DNA of 64,000 nt from Candidatus Epulonipiscium fishelsonii (GTDB lineage: Bacteria; Bacillota; Clostridia; Lachnospirales; Cellulosilyticaceae), in NCBI GenBank assembly GCA_001983455.1, contig LJDB01000057.1, positions 1-64,000 of the forward strand. Reading direction: 5' to 3'. Below are positions 55,622-64,000 of this stretch, piece after piece. The stretch's first letter is position 1. The number at the start of each line of letters is the position of its first letter. Under the pieces are notes generated by a model. It had not been told where the DNA came from. It searched no databases and saw nothing but the letters and a program-made list of their open reading frames with translations. Position numbers and translations under genes: made by a program.

Positions 55622-58342
55622 ATAGCAATAGGTAAGACTTTGAAGTTATCTCCAGCTTTTCCCCTGCTCCACACCGTACGTGAGACTTTCACCTCATACG
55701 GCGTTCCAACGATATTAATTTAATTCATATTTAATTTCAAAATTTCCAGCTTTAACTCGCAAAGTGTTAACTTTTTTCAAAATTTTATTGATATCTAGGT
55801 CGATTATTTTGTTTTTGTTTTTAATTTCATTTACATATTTATCTATTGTTATTTCATTTGTTGCATGAATTAATTTGTGTACTTCGGTATTAATTAGTAT
55901 TAGGTTTTTATATTCATCCATTCCTCCTAATTTCTTAGGTTTTTTATGATGACATTCAAAATTACCTATTTCTAAGCTATTCCCTGTTACTCCACACAAT
56001 CCTCTTTGTCCATATGCTAATGATATTTTATTGTCTGATAATTCTATACTGTCATTATTAGTATTATTTAACATATGTCTTATTAATTTATTTGATATGT
56101 TTACTTTTCTATGGATTAGATTTCTTCCATTTTTTGTGTAATTACATATCTCTTGCGTGAAATTCATTGTGGGAGATGTTGTACAACCATGTATTGGAAA
56201 TATTGCTATACCTACTACACTTCTATGATTTGTGTAATTACCATAGAGTTTTTCATATACTTCCGACCTGTATATCTTTTCTTTCTTTCTGAGTTTCAAT
56301 CTGTTATCAAATGTTCTGTTGACTTCATAGGCAATTTCTGTCATGTCTAGGTTTACATGAGTTGCTATTTTGTAATAATTGTGAATTCCTAGTATGATAG
56401 AGTTTAATTTGTTAGCTTGCTTAGCTGTTCTATCTTTTTGTAATACTTTAATTTGTTTCTTGATATTTTCTTTTACTTGCTTCTTTGCCTTATCTGTCAT
56501 ATTACTATTACATACGATTTTATTACCTTTATTTGTTGCCCATAATTTAAATTCTAAAAATTCAGTTTTACCTTTTCTTACATTTGTTATCTTAGATTTT
56601 TCATCACTTATATCCAAATTTAATCTTTCTTTTAACCATTGTTTTACTGCTATATATATCTTTTGTGCTGTTTTGTAATCTTTACAAAACAGCTTGAAGT
56701 CATCTGCATATCGTACTATATATATTTCCTTCATTTTTGATTTTCTTAAGGCACTATATTTATTAGTATTCTGGTCTATTTGACCATTGCTTCTTAGTGT
56801 GCTATAATCATGTTTAGTTACGAAGGATTCCCATTGGTCACTTATCCACCAGTCTAGTTCGTTTAACACCACGTTAGATAATAATGGTGAGATAATTCCA
56901 CCTTGTGGGGTTCCTTTATTTTGTTTTCCTATATTTTCCACTTCACTCTTTAAGATTTTAATTAATATTTTTATTAATGTCTTATCTTTAATTCCTATAC
57001 TCCATAATTGTTTTATTAGTTTATTATGGTTAATATTATCAAAGAAACCTTTTATGTCTATATCTACACAGTAGTATAATTTACTTCTATTAATTAAATA
57101 TTGAGTTCTGGCAATAGCATGGTGTGTGCTCCTATTAGGTCTGAAGCCATAAGAGTGTTTGTGGAATTTTGCCTCACATATAGGTTCTAATACTTGTTTA
57201 ATGCATTGTTGTATTAATCTATCCTCTATGCAAGGTATACCTAAAGGTCTCATTTTACCATTAGGCTTGGGTATTTCTACTCTTCGTACTGGTTTTGGAT
57301 TATAGTTTTTGAATTTATTTTGAATTTTTCGGTTTAATTCTAATTTACTTATGGTTTTTAAATCATCTATCGTCATACCATCTGTTCCTGATGTTATACT
57401 TCCCTTGTTAGTTTTAATATTCCTATAAGCTAGGTTTATATTATTATCTGACATTATCAGGTTCATTAGGTTGTAGAATGATTCATTATTTTTACTTTTG
57501 TGATATAATTCATCGTATTTTTGTTGTATGTCATAGTATTCATTATTTCTTAAAAGTTGTTTCTTTTCTAGTTTCACTGTCAAAGTCGGTTTACCTCCTT
57601 ATAGAGTATCACCTCTTTTAGTCATACAAGAACCTTTGATTATTTTGGTTTTAAATACTTTATTTAACATCGTCTTGAGGCTATCCCTCCACTACTTATT
57701 ATTATAGCTTCATTGGTACTGTGCCCCTTCTCTCACTAGGATTAAGTCTATTTCGTTACATTTATAATTAACTTATAAGACCATACTTCGACGAGGGTAA
57801 TCTCTCCATATTCCTAGCTTTCCACGTTCCAATAATCTTATCTTTTCATATATCTTTAGGTAATCCCTATAAGCCTGTTAGCTTGATAATGCCTTTAACA
57901 TTATAAGGTATTTCATATAGAAGAATCCTACTTTACCTCACTAACCCCACATTTCGTGGTATGTGCATTTCTACACATTTAAGTTTTAGACCCGTACATT
58001 CGGAATTTCGTCAGAGTTTTTACACTCCATTCTTACCATGGATATTTTTTCTTTTTATGAATCATAATTTATTCATAAAATTTTTGACCACCGACCTATC
58101 ACATACTTGACCACCTCTGGTTCACTTTTCCGTTATCTAGGATATTCCTAGTACTTGGGTATGCTCTCAGCCGACTTCACCGAGCTTATGACGCTTTGTA
58201 TTTTACCATATTAACGCCATTCGGAGTATTATGGACAACCTTTCAAGGCGTTACCCTATCATTCGATTGTTCAGATTATTAGTTCTTTTGACCTTATATT
58301 TCAAGGTTTAGGCGATACTTTTCATATCGCAACGTGTCGCAC
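55622..58342 (-). mobile_element. Group II intron (full length)
   Basis: The 5' end is GTGCGACA at 58342, matching the GUGYG consensus, directly after dnaE codons. The 3' end is near 55622 (or 55628). Domain V is visible at about 55671-55703, with the arms CCGTATGAGG and CTCACGTACGG around a GAAA loop. It is followed by a domain VI-like stem with a candidate branch A in CTTACC. The reverse transcriptase/maturase lies in domain IV, and 57584-58341 is intron RNA domains I-III without other genes. Total is about 2.7 kb. The two flanks belong to different genes (dnaE and a permease). Confidence 0.9.
55715..57583 (-). CDS. ltrA: Group II intron reverse transcriptase/maturase with HNH domain
   Basis: A 622-residue intron-encoded protein. 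In order: RT fingers and palm with RRVEIPKPNGKMRPLGIP, GFRPNRSTHHAI, GTPQGGIISPLLSN and the catalytic YADD in IVRYADDFKLF (about residue 293); the maturase X domain (about 370-490); and a C-terminal HNH endonuclease with CGVTGNSLEIGNFECHHKKPKKLGG (split here for reference around His543). It is intact, so the intron may still be mobile and able to splice. The start is TTG 57583, ten bases after AAGGAGG. Confidence 0.93.
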   Translation of the reverse strand: MTVKLEKKQLLRNNEYYDIQQKYDELYHKSKNNESFYNLMNLIMSDNNINLAYRNIKTNKGSITSGTDGMTIDDLKTISKLELNRKIQNKFKNYNPKPVRRVEIPKPNGKMRPLGIPCIEDRLIQQCIKQVLEPICEAKFHKHSYGFRPNRSTHHAIARTQYLINRSKLYYCVDIDIKGFFDNINHNKLIKQLWSIGIKDKTLIKILIKILKSEVENIGKQNKGTPQGGIISPLLSNVVLNELDWWISDQWESFVTKHDYSTLRSNGQIDQNTNKYSALRKSKMKEIYIVRYADDFKLFCKDYKTAQKIYIAVKQWLKERLNLDISDEKSKITNVRKGKTEFLEFKLWATNKGNKIVCNSNMTDKAKKQVKENIKKQIKVLQKDRTAKQANKLNSIILGIHNYYKIATHVNLDMTEIAYEVNRTFDNRLKLRKKEKIYRSEVYEKLYGNYTNHRSVVGIAIFPIHGCTTSPTMNFTQEICNYTKNGRNLIHRKVNISNKLIRHMLNNTNNDSIELSDNKISLAYGQRGLCGVTGNSLEIGNFECHHKKPKKLGGMDEYKNLILINTEVHKLIHATNEITIDKYVNEIKNKNKIIDLDINKILKKVNTLRVKAGNFEIKYELN

Positions 58343-61300
58343 CTTCTAACTTATTTAACTTATTATACGCAGCAGGAAAAATAACACCCTCAATATTTCC
58401 ACTCAAATCTTCTATTTCAATAAAAGCCATTTGTTGGTTTTCATTACTAAATGTAGTTCTAGCTTGAGTTATAATGCCTCCAATAATTACTTTTTGGTTC
58501 TCTATTATATTCTTGCCTAAATTTTTAAAATCTATAACTTTATGTGTAATAAATTTATTTAAATATTCATTAACTTTATCTAGTGGATGTCCACTAACAT
58601 ATATACCTAAAACATCTTTTTCTTGCTCAAGTAATGTTTTTTCATCAAATTCTGGCATATCTGGAAAATCATCTTTTTTTTGTCCATCTGTATCAAACAA
58701 GCTTAACTGGCCAATAAAATTATTTTTACGATTACTTATTAAATTATTTGAAATTTTGTTGTATGATTCTAAATACTGGCTTCTTTTACCTCCCAATTTG
58801 TCAAATGCACCTGCCATAATTAAAGCTTCTATAAATCGTCGGTTAGTTTCCTTTGAAAAAGTTCTATGACAAAAATCTGTTAGTCCAATAAATTTATTTT
58901 CTTCCCTAATTCTCACAATATGTTCAATTGAAGTTTTGCCTACATTTTTTATTGATGCGAGTCCATACATGATCTTGTTCTTAAAAGGTGTAAAATCTGC
59001 AAACCCCGCATTTATGTCTGGTGGTAATATTTCAATTCCGTCACGTTTACAGCTTTCTATATATTGACTTATTTTTTCAGTGTTATCCATTACTGAGCTC
59101 ATTAATGCTGCCATAAATTCTACTTTATAAAATGTTTTTAGATATGCTGTTTGGTAGGCAATAACAGCATAACAAACGGCATGCGATTTGTTAAAAGCAT
59201 ATTTTGCAAAATCTACCATTTCATTAAATATTTTATTTGCTGTTTGCTGTGAAATTCCATTTTGCACTGCTCCAATAATATCTGTTCCATCTCCATTTAA
59301 AAATATCTCTCGTTCTTTTTCCATAATCTCGGTTTTCTTTTTTCCCATTGCTCTACGCAACAAATCACTTCGACTTAAACTATAGCCTGCCAAATCTCTA
59401 ACTATTTGCATAACCTGCTCTTGATATACAATACAACCATATGTATTTTCAAGTATGGGCTCTAGTTTCGGATGAGTATAGCTAATTTTATCTGCATCTT
59501 TTTTTCCTTCAATATATTTTGGTATAAACTCCATTGGGCCAGGTCTATATAAAGATACTCCAGCAATAATATCTTCTAAAGATGATGGAGCTAACTCTTT
59601 CATAAAAACTTTCATGCCATGGCTTTCAAGCTGAAATATTCCTTCAGTATTTCCTGATGCAATTAATTCAAATACTTCTTTGCTATCATAATCTCCAAAA
59701 TCAATTTCAATGTTATAATTATTTTTAATCATTTTTATAGCTTTATCAATCACTGTTAAAGTTCGTAATCCCAAGAAATCAATTTTTAACATTCCCAAGT
59801 CTTCCAGTGTTGTCATTGGAAATTGAGTAGTTACTATTCCTTGGTTTTGTGCATTAATTGGAACATGTTCTATAATAGGGTCTTTTGAAATTACAACACC
59901 AGCAGCATGTGTAGAACAATGTCTAGTTATTCCCTCAAGTTTAATGGATGTGTCTATTAGATTTTTTACCTCTGGATCTTCCTCATATATCTTTTGTAAG
60001 TCCATATTCATTCTTATTGCTTTAGCGATAGTCATCTTAAGCTCAAAAGGTATCATTTTAGCAATTTTATCTACCTGTGAATATGGCATATCTAGTGCAC
60101 GGCCTACATCTCTAATAACGGTCTTAGCTCCCATAGTTCCAAATGTAACAATTTGAGCAACTTTGTCCTTACCATATTTTTGGATAACATAATCTATTAT
60201 TTCTTGTCGTCTTTCATAACAAAAATCGATATCTATATCAGGCATCGAAATTCGTTCTGGATTTAAAAATCGTTCAAATAATAAATTATGCTTTAATGGA
60301 TCAATATCTGTAATTTTCAACACAAATGCTACAATACTTCCAGCTACAGAACCACGTCCTGGTCCAACAGGAATACTTTTTGATTTTGCATAATGTATAA
60401 AATCACTTACAATCAAAAAATAATCTACAAATCCCATTTGTATGATCATTTCAAGTTCATACTCTAGTCTTTCTGTTATTTCAGAAGTAGGATCGTTATA
60501 TCTGCTATTTAATCCTTGATAACATAATTTTTTTAAATATTCAGTAGCTGTTGTATCATCTGGGACCTTAAACTTAGGTAATTTAAGATTATTAAACTCA
60601 AACTCTACATTGCACCTATCCGCAATTTTAATTGTATTTTCTAAAGCTTGAGGAACATGAGAAAATAAACTATACATATCTTCAGGCGATTTTAAATAAT
60701 ATTGACCACCTTTATACACCATTCTATTTGGATTATTTATTGTTTTACCAGTCTGAATACATAGCAAAATCTCATGTGGATTTTTATCTTCTTCAAGAAT
60801 ATAGTGAACATCATTGGTTGCCACAATCGGTATACCTGTTTCTTCAGACAGCTTTATAGTTTGCTCCATTACAATTACTTGCTGGTCTAACTTGTGATAT
60901 TGGATTTCTAAGAAAAAATTACCTTTGCCAACGATTTCTTGAATTTCAATAGCAGTTTTTTTAGCTGCTTCATAATTTCCTTCCAGAATTTGTCTAGATA
61001 TTGGTCCTGAAAGACACGCACCCATTACAATTAGCCCTTTAGAATACTTCTTTAAAATTTCATAGTCAATCCTTGGTTTATAATAAAAACCCTCTATAAA
61101 TCCTAAGCTTACTAGTTTAATTAAATTTTGGTACCCTTCATTATTTTCTGCTAATAACACTAAGTGATATGACTTACTATCAATTTTTGTTTTGTCTTTT
61201 CTTCCTCTCTTTGCAAGATATACCTCACATCCAATTATAGGCTTTATACCTTCTTCTTTTGCTTTTCTATAAAAATCTATTACTCCATACATAACACCAT

Positions 61301-61442
61301 GGTCTGTTATTGCTATAGAACTCATTCCTAGTTCCTTAGTTCTTTTTATTAGTTCATTAATTTTAGCTGATCCATCAAGTATGCTAAACTCCGTATGCAC
61401 ATGCAGATGAGCAAAGTTAGGTATTATTTTATTTTCTTCCAT
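58343..61442 (-). pseudogene. dnaE: DNA polymerase III alpha, 5' exon only
   Basis: The first ~1033 codons of a DnaE-type polymerase. The PHP domain starts with AHLHVHTEFSILDG; the catalytic PDIDIDF is near residue 402. The thumb, fingers and helix-hairpin-helix region follow, and part of the OB fold. After LNKLE the frame enters the intron and stops after about ten foreign codons (ending at 58308). The last ~110-130 residues are missing and are not on the other side of the intron. DnaE is normally essential, so the rest must be elsewhere, be restored by splicing, or the host relies on PolC plus another copy. AAAGGA precedes the ATG. Confidence 0.85.
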
Positions 61443-61610
61443 ATTGTTATTCCTTTCTTAAACATTTCTTAAACATTCTCTTAAAGTCTTCCTGTTTATT
61501 AATTTTTATATTCAGTTTTGTCTTAGATGCGTTAACTACATACCTTTTGCACGAAGGAGTTCTCGTTCAATAAATTAGCAGTTGTACAAAAATAAATACA
61601 TGGAAAAGTA

Positions 61611-61639
61611 TTGTAAAAATATTTTGTGTATGATACAAT
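61611..61639 (+). promoter_or_regulatory. Putative promoter of the CitMHS transporter
   Basis: TTGTAA (61611-61616), 17-bp spacer, TACAAT (61634-61639). The flanks contain ATTGTA and TACAAT halves of a wide dyad. Confidence 0.45.
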
Positions 61640-61707
61640 AATTATGAATATGATATTTTTTATTAAATTTACATATTTAAAATACAATAAAAGGAGTTGG
61701 TTTTTGT

Positions 61708-63015
61708 ATGTATCTTGCAATAATAGGATATTTGATGATTTGTGTCCTAGTTTATTTACTACTAAAAGGCAAAACAAGCCCTATTATCCTATTTATAGGA
61801 TTGCCACTTATTGCAGCAGCCCTTCTAGGCTTCTCAATAGTAGAGATAGGACAATTTGCGGCAGCTGGCGTAGAAACAACAATGAATAATGCGGTATTAT
61901 TTATATTCTCAATTATGTATTTTGGGCTTATGAATGATGCAGGAATGTTTGACGGGCTTATTGATAAGCTAGTTGAAAAAGCTGGAACAAAAGTAGTTTC
62001 AGTAACAATTGTAACCGCTATAATTGGTATAATTGGGCATCTTGATGGCTCAGCAGCAACAACTGCACTTGTAACAATTCCAGCTATGCTACCAATCTAC
62101 AAAAAATTAAATATTCGTCCAACAGTTCTTTTAGCAATAATTGCATGTGGTATGGGAGTTATGAACCTTGTACCTTGGGGAGGACCAACAGCTAGGGTTG
62201 CTACTGTTTTAGAAATGAATGCAAATGATGTTTGGAGAACAGTTCTTCCAATTCAAATTGCAGGAATTATTGCAACAATAGGGCTTGCGTATGTTTTAGG
62301 AAAACTTGAAATTAAACGTGGAGCAGGTCTAGTTGAGGGCTCATCAGAAATTGAAAAAGTAGCAGCAACAGTAGACGAAAAAGTATTAGCTTTAAAAAGA
62401 CCTAAACTTGCAAACATCAATATTGGTGTAACACTAGTAATTTTAATTCTTTTAATGCTTAATATAATTCCTTCACATGTAGTGTTTATGATTGCATTTT
62501 CTGTAGCAATGCTTATTAACTATCCAAACATAAAAGATCAAAATGCTAGATTTAAAGCACATGCACCATCTGCACTTTCAATTTCAGCAACAATGATAGC
62601 AGCAGGTATCTTTGTTGGGGTTATGAACGAAACAGGAATGCTTGAAGCAATGGCAAATGTATTACTTGGATTTGTACCAGAAGCTCTAGGTCAATATATC
62701 CACATTATAATGGGAATTGTAGCAGCACCAATAGGAATTGTTCTTGGAACAGATGCATTTTTCTATGGACTGTTACCAGTGGCAATTGGAGTAGGTAATA
62801 ACTATGGAGTAGATCCATTAAATATTGCTATAACAATGCTTGTTGGTAAAAACCTTGCTGTTATTCTTTCACCAGCAGTTGCAGCAACATTTTTGGCAAC
62901 AGGGCTTGCAGGAGTTGAATTAAAAGACCATATTAAATTTACTTTTAAATGGGTATATGGAATTAGTTTAATTATGATAGTCCTAGCAATTGTTACGGGA
63001 GTAATAAGCTTATAA
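61708..63015 (+). CDS. CitMHS family divalent metal-citrate transporter
   Basis: A 435-residue polytopic membrane protein with about 11-12 helices. The signature MNLVPWGGPTARVA and GHLDGSAATTALVTIPAM match CitMHS (Mg2+-citrate:H+ symporters such as CitM). It should import citrate complexed with a metal ion. It stands alone, divergent from dnaE, with no citrate lyase nearby. AAAGGAG lies 11 bases before the ATG. Confidence 0.88.
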   Translation: MYLAIIGYLMICVLVYLLLKGKTSPIILFIGLPLIAAALLGFSIVEIGQFAAAGVETTMNNAVLFIFSIMYFGLMNDAGMFDGLIDKLVEKAGTKVVSVTIVTAIIGIIGHLDGSAATTALVTIPAMLPIYKKLNIRPTVLLAIIACGMGVMNLVPWGGPTARVATVLEMNANDVWRTVLPIQIAGIIATIGLAYVLGKLEIKRGAGLVEGSSEIEKVAATVDEKVLALKRPKLANINIGVTLVILILLMLNIIPSHVVFMIAFSVAMLINYPNIKDQNARFKAHAPSALSISATMIAAGIFVGVMNETGMLEAMANVLLGFVPEALGQYIHIIMGIVAAPIGIVLGTDAFFYGLLPVAIGVGNNYGVDPLNIAITMLVGKNLAVILSPAVAATFLATGLAGVELKDHIKFTFKWVYGISLIMIVLAIVTGVISL

Positions 63016-63032
63016 ATTATTTGTGATAAGAG

Positions 63033-63072
63033 AAAAAGGAACAATCCTCAAATATTGGGAATTGTTCCTTTT
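63033..63072. terminator. Bidirectional terminator
   Basis: AAAAGGAACAAT (63034-63045) pairs with ATTGTTCCTTTT (63061-63072) between the convergent transporter and zinc-ribbon genes. Confidence 0.75.
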
Positions 63073-63080
63073 GTGCTTTA

Positions 63081-63431
63081 TTATTTATGTCGAACATGCA
63101 TTCGGACAAGATTTGTTTTTTGTGTCTCAGGTCCTTTCATGCCAGAAAGAGCATTTGCTGTATACTGATTATTTGCTATTTGTGCATTTATTTCTTCTAG
63201 TGTTAAACTAATTTTCCCTTCTCGTGCTAGTGATTGTATTTCTATTATAGGAATTCCAGTATTTTTGTAAATCATATTTAGGGTAGCTTTAGGTGATTTT
63301 TTCATATACTGATTTAACACCCTAGCAATTGCCTCTGGATTTTCCAAACAAGCAGGACATATAATTTTTACATGTTCTCCCTCTAATATTTTAAATAACT
63401 TTTTACAAACTCTGCAAGACTCAACTTTCAT
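63081..63431 (-). CDS. YvyF-like zinc-ribbon protein 1
   Basis: A 116-residue protein. Two cysteine pairs (CRVCKK at 6-9 and CPAC at 25-28) form a zinc ribbon, followed by a helix-turn-helix-like segment (SPKATLNMIYKNTGIPIIEIQSLAREGKI). The layout matches the flagellar-operon YvyF family (TIGR03826-like, from memory), in which the C-terminal part looks like a MerR/winged helix. Start ATG 63431 follows GAGGGGG. Two related genes follow upstream on the same strand. Confidence 0.65.
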   Translation of the reverse strand: MKVESCRVCKKLFKILEGEHVKIICPACLENPEAIARVLNQYMKKSPKATLNMIYKNTGIPIIEIQSLAREGKISLTLEEINAQIANNQYTANALSGMKGPETQKTNLVRMHVRHK

Positions 63432-63512
63432 AAAATCCCCCTCAAATTTATATACTAAAATTAATTTATATATTTTAAGTATCGACAAATTAATGTAAAA
63501 ATTTCATCCGTA

Positions 63513-63794
63513 TTAGATGATATCTTTAATTTTTAAATTAAATCTTAAGACTAAGTCTTCATTCTCAGTTTTTACTTTTTTTTCAGCTATTAGAGCTTTT
63601 ATCATACTAGCAGGTAAACCTGTTCTATCGTACATTTGATTAAATGACGCTTTAGGTTTTTTTTCTAAATAAGTTTCTACAAATTTATATACTTTTTCTT
63701 TATCATTCCAACAGGCATTGCAAATAAGGATATTTGTAGAGTCATTTGCGACTTTAATAAATCTTTTGCAAAGTTTACAAGTGTTATAATCCAA
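63513..63794 (-). CDS. YvyF-like zinc-ribbon protein 2
   Basis: A 93-residue paralogue of the previous protein with CKLCKR and CNAC cysteine pairs and a matching helix segment (KPKASFNQMYDRTGLPASMIKALIAEKKV). The start is probably TTG 63794, eight bases after AAAGGGGG; an ATG eleven codons earlier lies before that site. It shares neither the C-terminal tail nor the exact helix sequence of protein 1, so the duplication is old. Confidence 0.65.
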   Translation of the reverse strand: MDYNTCKLCKRFIKVANDSTNILICNACWNDKEKVYKFVETYLEKKPKASFNQMYDRTGLPASMIKALIAEKKVKTENEDLVLRFNLKIKDII

Positions 63795-63828
63795 AAATAT
63801 TTCCCCCTTTAATAAAATATATAACAAG

Positions 63829-63850
63829 ACCCACGATTTTCATCGTGGGC
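63829..63850 (-). terminator. Terminator after the partial zinc-ribbon gene
   Basis: CCCACGAT (63830-63837) pairs with ATCGTGGG (63842-63849). Confidence 0.65.
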
Positions 63851-63856
63851 TAAAAT

Positions 63857-64000
63857 TTAATGTTTGGAACGCATTCCCTTATGTTCTGCAGGTTTTAGTT
63901 GTTTTTGAGATGATTTTAGATTTTTATTAGTGCTATTTAATTCCATTGCAATTTCAGATTTACAAGCTGGACAAATACGTCCAGTAGTACTTTTTTTGCC
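63857..64000 (-). CDS. Zinc-ribbon-type protein, C-terminal part only
   Basis: The last 47 codons of a gene that runs off the window. The visible part has RICPACKSEIAMELN, that is, the second Cys pair of a zinc ribbon, then a polar Lys/Ser/Gln-rich tail ending in GMRSKH. It may be a third member of the neighbouring family, or an unrelated FmdB-like/zinc-ribbon protein; too little is visible to decide. Confidence 0.5.
   Translation of the reverse strand, partial: GKKSTTGRICPACKSEIAMELNSTNKNLKSSQKQLKPAEHKGMRSKH

Noticed and set aside
55143-55628. Complete short permease starting at TTG 55628
   Set aside because: It begins in the middle of the conserved permease core, its start lies in the intron 3' end and has no ribosome site.
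58308-61442. Split-intein dnaE as in cyanobacteria
   Set aside because: There are no intein blocks at the break. The sequence after LNKLE is the GTGCG start of a group II intron.
61532-61889. Small reading frames between dnaE and the CitMHS gene
   Set aside because: Their composition is that of translated AT-rich intergenic DNA or an out-of-frame transporter start; no ribosome site precedes them.

Overview
The window is AT-rich DNA from a low-GC Gram-positive anaerobe. The best fit is an endospore-forming member of Clostridia, probably near Lachnospirales, but no rRNA is present to confirm this. The case rests on strong Shine-Dalgarno sites, many lipoprotein signal peptides, a YyaC sporulation protein, a CvpA plus DUF5711-like pair, a split transketolase, and flagellar-type zinc-ribbon proteins at the right edge. 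I see no tRNA, rRNA or CRISPR array.

Layout. 1-1100 is non-coding and carries nine copies of a 37-bp tandem repeat. 1151-4509 is a flavin-linked electron-transfer locus: a lipoprotein with two flavinylation motifs, ApbE, a NusG-II-domain protein and a Gx-family membrane protein. 4699-8486 is a cell-surface region: a secreted protein made of 24-residue Trp repeats, then two tandem VanX-like secreted peptidases, the second broken by one in-frame stop. 8577-14052 is a sugar ABC-transporter operon with a six-hairpin glycosidase. 14070-18007 holds an SLH protein, typA and a threonine aldolase.

18228-25860 is a sugar-acid catabolic region on the minus strand: dgoD, a zinc alcohol dehydrogenase, a GarR-like reductase, split transketolase, an SDR dehydrogenase and a GntP permease. 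Three of its transcription units share a nearly identical promoter, and a decayed copy of one promoter/gene-end survives between the SDR and GntP genes. 26217-28889 is a tandem duplication of a PD-(D/E)XK (Rpn-like) nuclease gene that looks homogenised by gene conversion.

29059-37823 holds housekeeping and envelope genes: cvpA-like, DUF5711-like, glgA, a protein joining a eukaryote-like MPN/JAMM fold to a membrane helix and LysM, yyaC, an orphan mannose-type PTS EIIA, pgi and tmk. 37959-46959 is a polysaccharide-utilisation locus (GH13, MalEFG-type transporter, sulfatase, UroD/MtaA-type protein) with a divergent LacI regulator and a clear promoter plus operator. 47092-51458 holds an S66 peptidase, rpsD, small proteins and a C5 DNA methyltransferase with two very small unlisted genes beside it. 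51735-55628 is a third ABC-transporter operon that also encodes a beta-lactamase-fold hydrolase. No ABC ATPase is seen at any of the three transporter loci, so they probably share one encoded elsewhere.

The most striking object is the group II intron at about 55622-58342. Its 3' exon is the C-terminal part of a MalF-type permease, while its 5' exon is the first ~1033 codons of dnaE. These are two unrelated genes, so the junction implies recombination between intron copies, a split dnaE that needs trans-splicing, or an assembly chimera. The window ends with a CitMHS transporter and three small zinc-ribbon proteins.
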